NCBI RefSeq assembly: GCF_041060425.1
Contig: NZ_JAULBC010000010.1
Span: forward strand, 124,001-188,000
Direction of reading: 5' to 3'
From: Danxiaibacter flavus
GTDB lineage: Bacteria > Bacteroidota > Bacteroidia > Chitinophagales > Chitinophagaceae
DNA: 64,000 nucleotides
The notes below the pieces were generated by a model, which saw nothing but the letters and a program-made list of their open reading frames with translations, was not told where the DNA came from and searched no databases. Shown one piece after another: positions 40,673 through 49,472 of the stretch. The position numbers were made by a program, and so were the translations under genes. How positions within the stretch are numbered: position 1 is the stretch's first letter; each line of letters opens with the position of its first letter.

Positions 40673-43120
40673 TTATTGCTTCACCCTTATAAAATACCTG
40701 GCTCCGGCCTTTGTAGCAAACGAAACAATTCCATTGCCTTTTTGCTCCAGCGTAACTGCTTTGCCATTTACATCTTCCACTGATCCACCCGCTGGTAAAA
40801 GAATATTGCATTGCTGACCTCCTTTTGAAAACACTTCGGCATAGAACACTTTACCATTCTTCCAGTTAAAGGAGACTTCAAATCCGTTCCGTGCGCATAG
40901 TCCTTTCACGTTGCCTGTTTGTAAAGAAGAATCACCCGGCAACGCTGGTAACAACCTGATCACATTGTCTTTTCCATGACTTTGCAACAGCATTTCTGCA
41001 ATACCTGCGGTTGCCCCCAGATTTCCATCAATCTGGTACGGAGGTCCCGCGCAAAACAGATTGGGATAAGTACCGGCACCCTGGCTGTATTCAACAGATG
41101 TAACAGTAGAAGGAGTGAGGAACGCCCGTAAAAATGACATTGCCTTATCACCATCCTGCATTCTCGCCCACATATTAATGCGCCATGCCCAGGCCCAGCC
41201 AATACCACCTTTGTTGCGTCTTTCCAAAGTGGTTTTAACAGCATTGACAAGATCCGGTGTGTCCCACGGCGTAATCTCATCTAATGGATATAATCCCATC
41301 AAATGAGACGTATGGCGATGTTCAGGTTCCGGTTCTTTATAATCAACCAGCCATTCCTGCAATGCTCCGGTAGAAGGACTGATAATGTTTGGAGGCAGTC
41401 GTTTCGCGATCATGCCAAGCGTATCTGCCCAGCCTTTGTCGACATTTAAAATGGCTGCAGCCTTCATTGCTTCACCCAAAATTTCCCGTCCCAATTGATT
41501 GTCGATGGTTGGTCCCATGCAATTCGCTACAATATGGCTGCTGTCATCAGGCATGTAGAAAGAATTTTCCGGCGAATTAGATGGTGCGGTAACCAGCCAT
41601 TTGTGCGAAGGCTCTGCAATCAAAATGTCTGTATAAAATTGTGCGGCGCCTTTAAGGATAGGGTATACAGAAGCCAGGAATTTTTTATCAAGTGTATATT
41701 GATAATGCTGCCATAAATGCGTGGCTGCCCAAATGCCGCCTGTAACTGTTGAACCCCAATTGGAGCTCTCTCCCGGAGATGTGTATCCCCACGGATTGGT
41801 GATGGGATGTGTTACCCAGCCATCTGCATTGTAATATGCTTTTGCAGTTTTTTTTCCATACTTAGCCATCTGGCGCAGCAATGTGAATAATGGCTTATGG
41901 CAATCGCTAAGATTGGTGAGTTCTGCCGGCCAGTAATTCATTTGTACATTAATGTCGGTATGATAGTCACCATTCCAGGGTGTTTGATATTCATCAGCCC
42001 AAAGCCCTTGAAGATTGGCTGGTAAACCTCCTGGCCGTGATGATGAAATGAGCAGATATCTGCCGAAGTTGAAATACATGCTCACCAGGTCCGCATCTTC
42101 CTCGCCTTTTCCAAATCGTTTCAATCTTTGTTCTACATCCAGGTAATTACCGGGATTGTCAGTTTTTTCAAACTGAAGGCGACAACGATTGAAATAAGAT
42201 TGAAAATCATTGGTATGGGCAGTTACCAGCTGGTACCATGAGATTTGAGATGCTTTTTGCAAGGTGCTTTGTACAATAACCAATGGATCTTTTCCGCGCG
42301 CTTCTACATTGGGCCAGTTCATGTCCGTTGCTGCACCAACAAGCAGGATACATTCGTTTGCATTAGAGATAACGAGGCTGGTATCTGTTGTTGTAAGCTT
42401 TCCACCTGACGGGATGGCCTTCAGTACACTGGCATAGCGAACGCCTTCATCGCCTTCGCTGTTCAATGCGCCTCGCATAACCATCTGCTTATTATTGAAT
42501 GTGTATGCAACGCGTTCTTTTCTGTAGAGCCTTGTGGAAAACGAAAGACCGCCGGGCTTTGAAGATCTTAATCTTACAGCGATCACCTGCTGCGGCGCGG
42601 ATACAAAAGCTTCTTCAGTATATATAACGCCATCACGTTCCCATTCTGTTTTTGTAATAGCATTATCAAGTTGAAGTGTACGGCGATAGTCTGTGACAGG
42701 TTTGTCTCCGTTCGCCCAGTTGATAAACAGGTCGCCTAATGTTTGATAGCATCCAAATTTGACGTTTGCCCCATTGCCGGAACCGGAACCCGGTCCTTTG
42801 CAGATAAAGTGCTTCTGCATCAATTCCTGTGCTTCGTAGTTCTTGCCTTGTACCAAAAGCTTTCTTATCAACGGGAGATAATTACTGGCACTCTTATCGT
42901 CAGCGTCTTGCACACCTCCGCTCCACATGGAAATCTCGTTAAGCACGATCCGTTCTCTGTCCGCACGGCCAAATACCATTGCACCCAGCCTGCCATTTCC
43001 AAGGGGTGAAGATGACATATAGTTGGATGCAGGTTCGTTAAAAAGCATGCGCACATCACTTTGAGCCTGCGAGACGGATGTGGTTATTCCGGCAAGAAAC
43101 GCGAAGAAAATTTTTTTCAT
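40673..43120 (-). CDS. Secreted GH95 glycoside hydrolase (alpha-L-fucosidase/galactosidase family)
   Basis: This 815-residue protein has a signal peptide (KKIFFAFLAGITTSVSQAQ). The GH95 N-terminal domain (FNEPASNYMSSSPLGNGRLGAMVFG, RIVLNEISMWSGG) is followed by the helical barrel: GLPANLQGLWADEYQTPWNGDYHTDINVQMNYWPAE, MGPTIDNQLGREILGEAMKA, HRHTSHLMGLYPLDEI and QIDGNLGATAGIAEMLLQS. These match the catalytic Glu and Asn/Asp regions of the family. Known members release alpha-1,2-linked L-fucose or L-galactose. ATG 43120 is chosen over 43153 because it starts the signal peptide. It is the last gene of the minus-strand polysaccharide locus, set apart from the sugar porter by repeat arrays. Confidence 0.9.
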   Translation of the reverse strand: MKKIFFAFLAGITTSVSQAQSDVRMLFNEPASNYMSSSPLGNGRLGAMVFGRADRERIVLNEISMWSGGVQDADDKSASNYLPLIRKLLVQGKNYEAQELMQKHFICKGPGSGSGNGANVKFGCYQTLGDLFINWANGDKPVTDYRRTLQLDNAITKTEWERDGVIYTEEAFVSAPQQVIAVRLRSSKPGGLSFSTRLYRKERVAYTFNNKQMVMRGALNSEGDEGVRYASVLKAIPSGGKLTTTDTSLVISNANECILLVGAATDMNWPNVEARGKDPLVIVQSTLQKASQISWYQLVTAHTNDFQSYFNRCRLQFEKTDNPGNYLDVEQRLKRFGKGEEDADLVSMYFNFGRYLLISSSRPGGLPANLQGLWADEYQTPWNGDYHTDINVQMNYWPAELTNLSDCHKPLFTLLRQMAKYGKKTAKAYYNADGWVTHPITNPWGYTSPGESSNWGSTVTGGIWAATHLWQHYQYTLDKKFLASVYPILKGAAQFYTDILIAEPSHKWLVTAPSNSPENSFYMPDDSSHIVANCMGPTIDNQLGREILGEAMKAAAILNVDKGWADTLGMIAKRLPPNIISPSTGALQEWLVDYKEPEPEHRHTSHLMGLYPLDEITPWDTPDLVNAVKTTLERRNKGGIGWAWAWRINMWARMQDGDKAMSFLRAFLTPSTVTSVEYSQGAGTYPNLFCAGPPYQIDGNLGATAGIAEMLLQSHGKDNVIRLLPALPGDSSLQTGNVKGLCARNGFEVSFNWKNGKVFYAEVFSKGGQQCNILLPAGGSVEDVNGKAVTLEQKGNGIVSFATKAGARYFIRVKQ

Positions 43121-43130
43121 GTTGATGATG

Positions 43131-43372
43131 GTTGAGCTATCAGCTGTTAGCAATCAGCTGATAGCAAACAAAGTTCTTTTTGACAGATTAAAAAATATAT
43201 CAAGCATCTTTTCCATGGTATTCTGTGTAGAGTTTTAAAATACAGTTACACAGAGTGACACGGAAACGACACAGCGACACACCGAGGCGTATGCCATTTG
43301 CACATCCGCACATTTGCACATTCGCACATTCGCACATCCGCACATTCTCAAATTCGCACATTTTCCATTCAA
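43131..43372. repeat. AGCT words and CGCACATT octamer array
   Basis: A small AGCT palindromic array lies at 43131-43165, just upstream of GH95. At 43298-43363 about eight words of the type CGCACATT follow each other with an 8-bp period. Between them lies a CACAGAG/GACACAC stretch at 43246-43290. The octamer array ends about 10 bp before the stop codon of the sugar porter. Confidence 0.8.
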
Positions 43373-44713
43373 CTAATGTGCCACAACAATTCCTTCCAGC
43401 TCTTCCAGCGTTTTTCCTTTTGTTTCTTTCACTTTTGTCCAGATAAATACTAAACCGAGGAAACAAATCGTTGAGTAGATATAGAAAGTTCCATCTTTCA
43501 ACCTGTCAAATAAAATGGGGAATGTAAACACCAATACAAAGTAGGCTGCCCATAATGCTATTACTGCTATTGAAGTTGCTTTGCCACGAACTTTATTGGG
43601 AAATACTTCAGATATCAACACCCAGGTAACCGGCGCCAGGGACATAGCATACACGCCGATAGATGACAACAGAAACCAGGAGACATTTACTGAACCTGCA
43701 GCCAGCATTCTCACTACCACGATATATAAGATCGCAAGTCCGCCTGCACCCAGTAACATCAATGGTTTTCTTCCCAGTTTATCAATTAGCATCATGGCAA
43801 GCAGTGTGAATACAAGGTTAACGCCGCCGATGAAAACTGTTTGTAACAACTGTCCATCTTGCGCAACACCAATGCTTTCAAATATTTTTGGTGTATAGTT
43901 GAATACAACGTTTATGCCGCACAATTGCTGAAACATTGCCAGGCCAATACCTACAATTACGGCAGGAAAAACTGCCTTGTTGAATATGGAAGGTGTGATG
44001 TGCTTATCATTACCGTTTAAGGATTTTGAAATTGTTGCAAGTGATTCCTGCGCAAATTCAACTCCACCTATTTTTTCAAATACTTTTACCGCTTTGTCTT
44101 TGAATCCTGCACTGACTAACCAACGCGGACTTTCAGGCAACCATAATGCGCCCGCAAAGAATAAAAAAGAAGGAATGCATCCCAAACCAAACATCCAGCG
44201 CCACGCGTCGTCACCATTATTTCTCAGGCTATAATTCACAATGTTTGTAATTAGTATTCCAAGAACTATTGTAAGCTGATTAATGGCAACCATGCGACCG
44301 CGTAAATGTGCAGGTGATATTTCCGCAATGTACATAGGAGATAGCATCGAGGCCAACCCAACACCTATTCCTGCAACGAAGCGTGCGCCAATAAAGAGAT
44401 CGCGACCAGGCGCAAAAGCCATTGCAAGAGAGGAAACACCGAAAATAGCAGCAGCCAGTAACAAGCCTTTTCTCCGGCCGTATTTATCAGAAACAGCACC
44501 GCCTATCATGCATCCGATGATGGCGCCTAATGCCAATACACCAGTTGCAAAGCCTTCCCAATAGGCGTCCAGGCCAAATTGTTTTTGTAAAAAAGGTAGT
44601 GCTCCGGAGATCACAGCAAAATCAAACCCAAACAAGTATCCGCCCAAAGCAGAAATAAATGAAACGCCCAGAATGTAGGCTCGGTTAAAGGATGTGTGTG
44701 ACATAATTTTCAT
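43373..44713 (-). CDS. MFS sugar porter (sugar:H+ symporter type)
   Basis: This 446-residue protein has twelve predicted membrane segments and the sugar porter signatures: GGYLFGFDFAVISGALPFLQ, GGAVSDKYGRRKGLLL, PMYIAEISPAHLRGRM, WLPESPRWLV, QQLCGINVVFNYTPKIFE, and PETKGKTLEE-type text (KETKGKTLEELEG) at the end. These are hallmarks of the SP family that includes XylE, GalP and AraE. The start could also be Met4 (44704). It lies downstream of galM in the polysaccharide locus and probably imports the released monosaccharide, perhaps galactose. Confidence 0.92.
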   Translation of the reverse strand: MKIMSHTSFNRAYILGVSFISALGGYLFGFDFAVISGALPFLQKQFGLDAYWEGFATGVLALGAIIGCMIGGAVSDKYGRRKGLLLAAAIFGVSSLAMAFAPGRDLFIGARFVAGIGVGLASMLSPMYIAEISPAHLRGRMVAINQLTIVLGILITNIVNYSLRNNGDDAWRWMFGLGCIPSFLFFAGALWLPESPRWLVSAGFKDKAVKVFEKIGGVEFAQESLATISKSLNGNDKHITPSIFNKAVFPAVIVGIGLAMFQQLCGINVVFNYTPKIFESIGVAQDGQLLQTVFIGGVNLVFTLLAMMLIDKLGRKPLMLLGAGGLAILYIVVVRMLAAGSVNVSWFLLSSIGVYAMSLAPVTWVLISEVFPNKVRGKATSIAVIALWAAYFVLVFTFPILFDRLKDGTFYIYSTICFLGLVFIWTKVKETKGKTLEELEGIVVAH

Positions 44714-44925
44714 TAGTTCCCATTACCACCGGGAAGGGGTTAAGCATGCTGCCTTTGTTATGTGTTGTTGTGGATGATCCGCATAGTGTACGGAAGAAAA
44801 CAACACCAGCCTGAATGAAGTAAGCTTGCAGGCAACCGTAGGTGATTGTAGTATTTTATCCGACCACCAAGGTATGTATTTCAACAAAAGGAACGATTAT
44901 TTTTTTTGATGAAAACATGTTGCAA

Positions 44926-45993
44926 TTATTCATTAACAGAAAATGCGTAAATAGTTTTTGCCTTGTATTTATCGCCTGGCGATAAAATGGTGTTTGGAAA
45001 CGCAGGCTGATTGGGACTATCAGGAAAAAATTGTGTTTCCAGTGCCACCGCGCCATGTTGTTTGTATGGTTTATTGTGATAACCAATTAATGAACCATCC
45101 CACCAATTAGCCGTATATAATTGTAAGCCCGGTTGATCAGTAATTACGCTGAGTTGCCTGCCGGATGCAGTGTGTTTCAACACTGCGACTTTCTGCATGT
45201 CTTCTGTTGGTATGATCTTGACAACAAAATTGTGGTCATAACCTTTGTCGTCGGCTAATAAATCAATATCCTTTCCCAATGATTTTTTTTCAGTAAAGTC
45301 CAGTGGTGTTCCGCGTACCGGCAACAAATTGCCTGTTGGCAGATTGTTCGTGCCTTTTTCACTAAACGCAGATGAATATATTTCCAGCAAATGATCAGTA
45401 ATATCATCGTTCTCAAAACCTGAAAGATTGAAATAAGAATGATTGGTAATATTAACAGGTGTTTTCTGATCAGTCTTGGCTGTATACAGCATGCTTAGCT
45501 CATTGTTGCTGTTAAGCAGGTATTCAACCCGCATAACCAACTTGCCCGGATAGCCTTCTTCTCCGTCTGCGCTGTTATACTCAAAAATCACTCCTGCTTC
45601 TGAATCCGTTTGTGTTAACGAAACCACCTCCCATTTCTTTTTGTTGAAGCCATCAAATCCACCGTGCAAATGATTGGGCGGATTATTAACTGAAAGCCTG
45701 TACTCTGTTCCATTAATGGAAAATTTACCTTTACTTATCCGGTTAGCATATCGTCCTATCACGCTCCCGAAATAATAAGGATTGTCGAGATATTTGGAAG
45801 ACTCCGTAAAGCCCGCTACAATATTTGCATTTTTGCCGGCTTTATCAGGCATGTGAATAGCTTTTATTGAACACCCGATATTGGTTATTTCTATTGTTAA
45901 CGCTCCGTTTTGAAGTGTGATGTTGTGAATGTTATCACCGGCACTTTTAAGCTTAGCAGAAAATGTTTTAGTGGTGTTTGCCGCTTCTATCAT
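44926..45993 (-). CDS. galM: Aldose 1-epimerase (mutarotase)
   Basis: Interconverts alpha and beta anomers of aldoses such as galactose. The 355-residue length is usual. Motifs include GRYANRISKGKFSINGTEY, NNPPNHLHGGFDGFNKKKW (His), NITNHSYFNLSG (second catalytic His) and VALETQFFPDSPNQP, whose Glu is the general base. It has no signal peptide, so it works in the cytoplasm. Its ATG overlaps the stop codon of the preceding DUF5107 gene (ATGA), which indicates translational coupling. A 212-bp gap to the sugar porter shows no clear terminator. Confidence 0.93.
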   Translation of the reverse strand: MIEAANTTKTFSAKLKSAGDNIHNITLQNGALTIEITNIGCSIKAIHMPDKAGKNANIVAGFTESSKYLDNPYYFGSVIGRYANRISKGKFSINGTEYRLSVNNPPNHLHGGFDGFNKKKWEVVSLTQTDSEAGVIFEYNSADGEEGYPGKLVMRVEYLLNSNNELSMLYTAKTDQKTPVNITNHSYFNLSGFENDDITDHLLEIYSSAFSEKGTNNLPTGNLLPVRGTPLDFTEKKSLGKDIDLLADDKGYDHNFVVKIIPTEDMQKVAVLKHTASGRQLSVITDQPGLQLYTANWWDGSLIGYHNKPYKQHGAVALETQFFPDSPNQPAFPNTILSPGDKYKAKTIYAFSVNE

Positions 45994-48900
45994 CCTATTA
46001 TACTTTTTGCCTGTTCAAAAAATGGAATCATCTGTAAGTGAATAGCAGCGCCCTGGTGATTGACATCAAGACGTAATACTTCAGAAAGATAGCTTCCTGC
46101 TTTTTGCTCGTCACCCAATCCCATATAACCAAGTCCGATCAGGTATTTGCAGTGAATGATATTTCTCTGGTTGATATCAATATCAAATACGAGCATGTCA
46201 GGAAGTGATACAGCGAAGTAGTCGATGGTGATCGAATCATTCAAATGCTGTTCGCCAAATTGTATAAAACGTTCAAAGATCTGTTTTGCTTTCTCCGGCT
46301 CGTTCAGTTGCCGCCATGCAAGCGCCTGGTAGATGATCTTATCCGGCTGGGGATCGTTATAGTATATTGCCTGTGCAGGTTCACTGATGCCAACCGTTGC
46401 TGCCCTGAAAGCAGCTAAAGCTTCTTCTTTTCTTCCAAGACCTTCATAAACCAGGCCAAGTAAATAGTTGCGGTCATTTTCCTGGGAGCCGTATAATTTA
46501 CCTTCGCCAAGATTGTGCGGATAGTTTTCTGTTGCCTTCAATAAGTCAAGTGCCTGTTGATATTTGCCGTTCAGGATGGCTTGTTTGGCAAGCTCCATAT
46601 GACACAATAAATACTGACCAACTACTTTGCCTTCTCCACCTTCCCATGGGTGAAATTGACGGCCTGCTAAAAGTTCTTTGGCTTTTCCGTATTGCTTAAG
46701 GTTGTTGTATAATGTAACGCGCTCAAGGTATAGATCATCACGCTCTTCAACCAGGTGAAGGTGTTTTTCCAACAGATCAAGACGGCTATCAAAAGATCTT
46801 CCCATGATCTTGTACAACTGATCCAGTTCCATTAAAATACGTGCATCTTTCACGTTCAGTGCAAAAGCTTTTTCCAGGAAGGTCAGCGCTTTTTCTTTTT
46901 GCTGAAGTTTATTGAAATAAGCCAATGAAAGATTTCTGTAAGCTGTTGGGAACGCAGGGTTTAACACCACAGATTTTTCCCAGCACCCGATGGCTTCAGC
47001 ATATTGTCTTTTGTCATACCAAAAATTGCCCAGGAGGTAAGAGGCTTGCGCATCACCAGGGTTTAATTTGCTTGCGGACTGCAGAATTAATACTTCTTCA
47101 ATCTTGTTAGGGAAGCAAAGCGCTGAGCTTTGCTGTGCCGCTTGCTTACACCATTCAACGGCTTGTTGTTGATTGTTATTTTTGAAAGCGAACCAGCCCA
47201 TGTAATAATGAACCAATGGGCTTATTGTTTTCTTGCCTTCTGCGTAAATGGAAAGCAATTCAATGGCTTCATCATATAAACCAGCGTGAGCATAATCAAG
47301 CGATAATTCCAGGTAGTTGTTAAGCGCATCACGCATGAGTGATTGCATTTGTGCGAGTGCACCGTCTGCCTTAGTCCTGTTAAAGTTTTTGAGCAATAAG
47401 TATTGTTCGAAAAGACAACCGAAATTAAACGGATCTATTACAAGCGATTCTTGTATGAATGAAAGGGTTTGTTGTGTGGTGCCTGCCTTTCTTTGCAAAG
47501 CTGTTTTAAGATGCCTTGCTGTATGACTATGATAATTTCTTATCAATGATTTTTCCAACAATTGCAACGCGTCGTTCCAGCGTTGTTGCGCGGATGCAAT
47601 ACGTGCGAGCTGCAGGAAGCCATTGTGTTGCCATGCATCATTCCATGTAGCCTTATAAAAGGCATCGTATGCATCGTTCAGTTTGCCTTGTAATTTTAAT
47701 GACCATCCAAGATTGTAGTAAGGCTCACCGTCATATGGATTGGGATTTCGCTTGGTAAGTGTTTCAATTGCCTTACGGAAGTACGGCTCAGCTTTTTCAA
47801 ATTGCCCCCGTCTTAACAATAACAAGCCCAGTGCGTTATTACAACGAACATCTCCGGGGCTTCTTCTTAATCCTTCTTCATAATAATCAACCGGGTTAAA
47901 AGTTGCATGGCGGTATTGTTCCAGGTGCAGCCCGTTCAGATACAGATCTTCAATCTGTTCAATATCTTTTGGATGTTTAGCGGCGGTTGCAGCAGCAGGA
48001 ATTTCTTTTTCTTCCTGAAATTCGGGCTGATAGGACACCAGCTCATGGCCATATTGATCTGTTATTGCTACTTTCCAGTCTTCGGGCTTGCCAACGGTGC
48101 CGGCTTTATGTGCTGCTTCAAAAATATTATCAGGCGCTATATCTGTTACCCATTCTTGTTGCAATTCATCTTTGTAATAGATCTGCACAGTTGTTGATGG
48201 ATATTTGGCAGTGGTGTAAGCTTTAATATGCAAGGTATTTCCCTGCCACTCCATGTTAAGCAAGGCGTTTTTGGTGGCATTTTTTATATATCCTATTTCT
48301 GCATAAGGCATGAAATACTGCGTGAATGTTTTTTCTTCGTTGGGTTGAAGCCAGGTAAAATCAGGCTGATTATCTGTGAAAACGCCTGTCATCAGCTCAA
48401 TGTATGGGCCATCCTCATCTGTTAGATTTCTGTCCCATGCCTGTCCGAAATCACCATTGCCCCATGTCCATTGTTTTTTTCCGGGAGAAAAATGATGATC
48501 TGCTACGTGCAGCATGCCCGCCTTTGTATCATTCTCATAGCAACCGATAAAATCATATTTGGAACGGATAGCCATGTAGGACGTAGGCACAGGAATGGTT
48601 GAGTATTTGGAAATATCGGTCCCCGGTGCGTAGTTTACTTTGTAGTATGTGCCTGTCGCGATAGGAAAGTCGGAAACATCTCTTTTGCCATGATCGAAAA
48701 CAGCATACACATCCGGCGGGAATACGGATTGATAATGATCATTCACTTTCACTGCCGGATTGGCCCACCAGAGAAAAGTCTGCGGAAACGCGGAGCGGTT
48801 AAATAACTTACCCTGTATTTCCAGGTATGCTTTTCCCGGATATAAAGTAAAGCCGGCCAAACCTTTTGTGCGGAACATGACTTCAACCTCATTCATCCAA

Positions 48901-49331
48901 ACCGTTTTGCTGCCGTCGGGGTTTGATTGTAGTGCAAAATCAACAGGTTGAAAAGTAGATGGACGGTGATGCTGCGGCCAGTTAAATTCAATGCCACCTG
49001 AGATCCACGGGCCGGCAAGACCAACCAATGCGGGCTTAATCACCTGGTTATAGTATACAAAATCACGATTCTTCACCTTATCAAAGGCGCGCTGTATCCT
49101 TCCACCCAATTCAGGTAAAAGCATGATCTTGAGATATTCGTTTTCAAGGAAAACAGCTGTGTATTCTTGTTCTGTCTTTTCATCCGAAATTTTTTCAATT
49201 ACAGGATGCGGATAAACCACACCGCTGCTGCCCTGGTACACTCTTTTTTCCATGAACATGGGGTTCTTCTCAGGTTCTCCTGCTTTATAGGTTGGTATGG
49301 AAACCTTTTCTATCCACGCTTTTACTTCCAT
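45990..49331 (-). CDS. DUF5107 domain protein with tetratricopeptide repeats
   Basis: This 1113-residue protein has two parts. The first 450 residues are a DUF5107 domain, a beta-rich galactose-mutarotase-like fold (MLLPELGGRIQRAFDKVKNRDFVYYNQVIKPALVGLAGPWISGGIEFNWPQ, MNEVEVMFRTKGLAGFTLYP). The remainder is a chain of TPR helices, for example NALGLLLLRRGQFEKAEPYFRKAIE and ASYLLGNFWYDKRQYAEAIGCWEKSV. There is no signal peptide. DUF5107 proteins are common in Bacteroidetes carbohydrate loci and have no assigned reaction; the mutarotase-like fold and coupling to galM suggest binding or modification of a sugar. Confidence 0.85.
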   Translation of the reverse strand: MEVKAWIEKVSIPTYKAGEPEKNPMFMEKRVYQGSSGVVYPHPVIEKISDEKTEQEYTAVFLENEYLKIMLLPELGGRIQRAFDKVKNRDFVYYNQVIKPALVGLAGPWISGGIEFNWPQHHRPSTFQPVDFALQSNPDGSKTVWMNEVEVMFRTKGLAGFTLYPGKAYLEIQGKLFNRSAFPQTFLWWANPAVKVNDHYQSVFPPDVYAVFDHGKRDVSDFPIATGTYYKVNYAPGTDISKYSTIPVPTSYMAIRSKYDFIGCYENDTKAGMLHVADHHFSPGKKQWTWGNGDFGQAWDRNLTDEDGPYIELMTGVFTDNQPDFTWLQPNEEKTFTQYFMPYAEIGYIKNATKNALLNMEWQGNTLHIKAYTTAKYPSTTVQIYYKDELQQEWVTDIAPDNIFEAAHKAGTVGKPEDWKVAITDQYGHELVSYQPEFQEEKEIPAAATAAKHPKDIEQIEDLYLNGLHLEQYRHATFNPVDYYEEGLRRSPGDVRCNNALGLLLLRRGQFEKAEPYFRKAIETLTKRNPNPYDGEPYYNLGWSLKLQGKLNDAYDAFYKATWNDAWQHNGFLQLARIASAQQRWNDALQLLEKSLIRNYHSHTARHLKTALQRKAGTTQQTLSFIQESLVIDPFNFGCLFEQYLLLKNFNRTKADGALAQMQSLMRDALNNYLELSLDYAHAGLYDEAIELLSIYAEGKKTISPLVHYYMGWFAFKNNNQQQAVEWCKQAAQQSSALCFPNKIEEVLILQSASKLNPGDAQASYLLGNFWYDKRQYAEAIGCWEKSVVLNPAFPTAYRNLSLAYFNKLQQKEKALTFLEKAFALNVKDARILMELDQLYKIMGRSFDSRLDLLEKHLHLVEERDDLYLERVTLYNNLKQYGKAKELLAGRQFHPWEGGEGKVVGQYLLCHMELAKQAILNGKYQQALDLLKATENYPHNLGEGKLYGSQENDRNYLLGLVYEGLGRKEEALAAFRAATVGISEPAQAIYYNDPQPDKIIYQALAWRQLNEPEKAKQIFERFIQFGEQHLNDSITIDYFAVSLPDMLVFDIDINQRNIIHCKYLIGLGYMGLGDEQKAGSYLSEVLRLDVNHQGAAIHLQMIPFFEQAKSIIG

Positions 49332-49349
49332 ATAAATTTGTGTTTTTTT

Positions 49350-49451
49350 ACCACAGAGGCCACAGAGTTTTTTTCACAGAGTAACACTGTCGGTTATTTT
49401 TTCTAAAAATCTCGGTGCAACTCAGTGAAATAACTCCTTTAACTCTGTGGT
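49350..49451. repeat. CACAGAG long hairpin, copy of the 25.7-kb element
   Basis: Arms ACCACAGAGG... (49350-49376) and ...AACTCTGTGGT (49425-49451) are inverse complements with several mismatches around a loop of about 48 nt. The distal arm, CTCCTTTAACTCTGTGG, matches the ACCACAGAGTTAAAGGAG arm at 25728. Confidence 0.75.
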
Positions 49452-49472
49452 TTGGTTTTTAATTTCTTCAAT

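Noticed and set aside
44283..44564. Open frames opposite the sugar porter, galM, GH and nrdJ genes
   Set aside because: They follow the codon pattern of the real genes on the other strand and lack domains or start signals.
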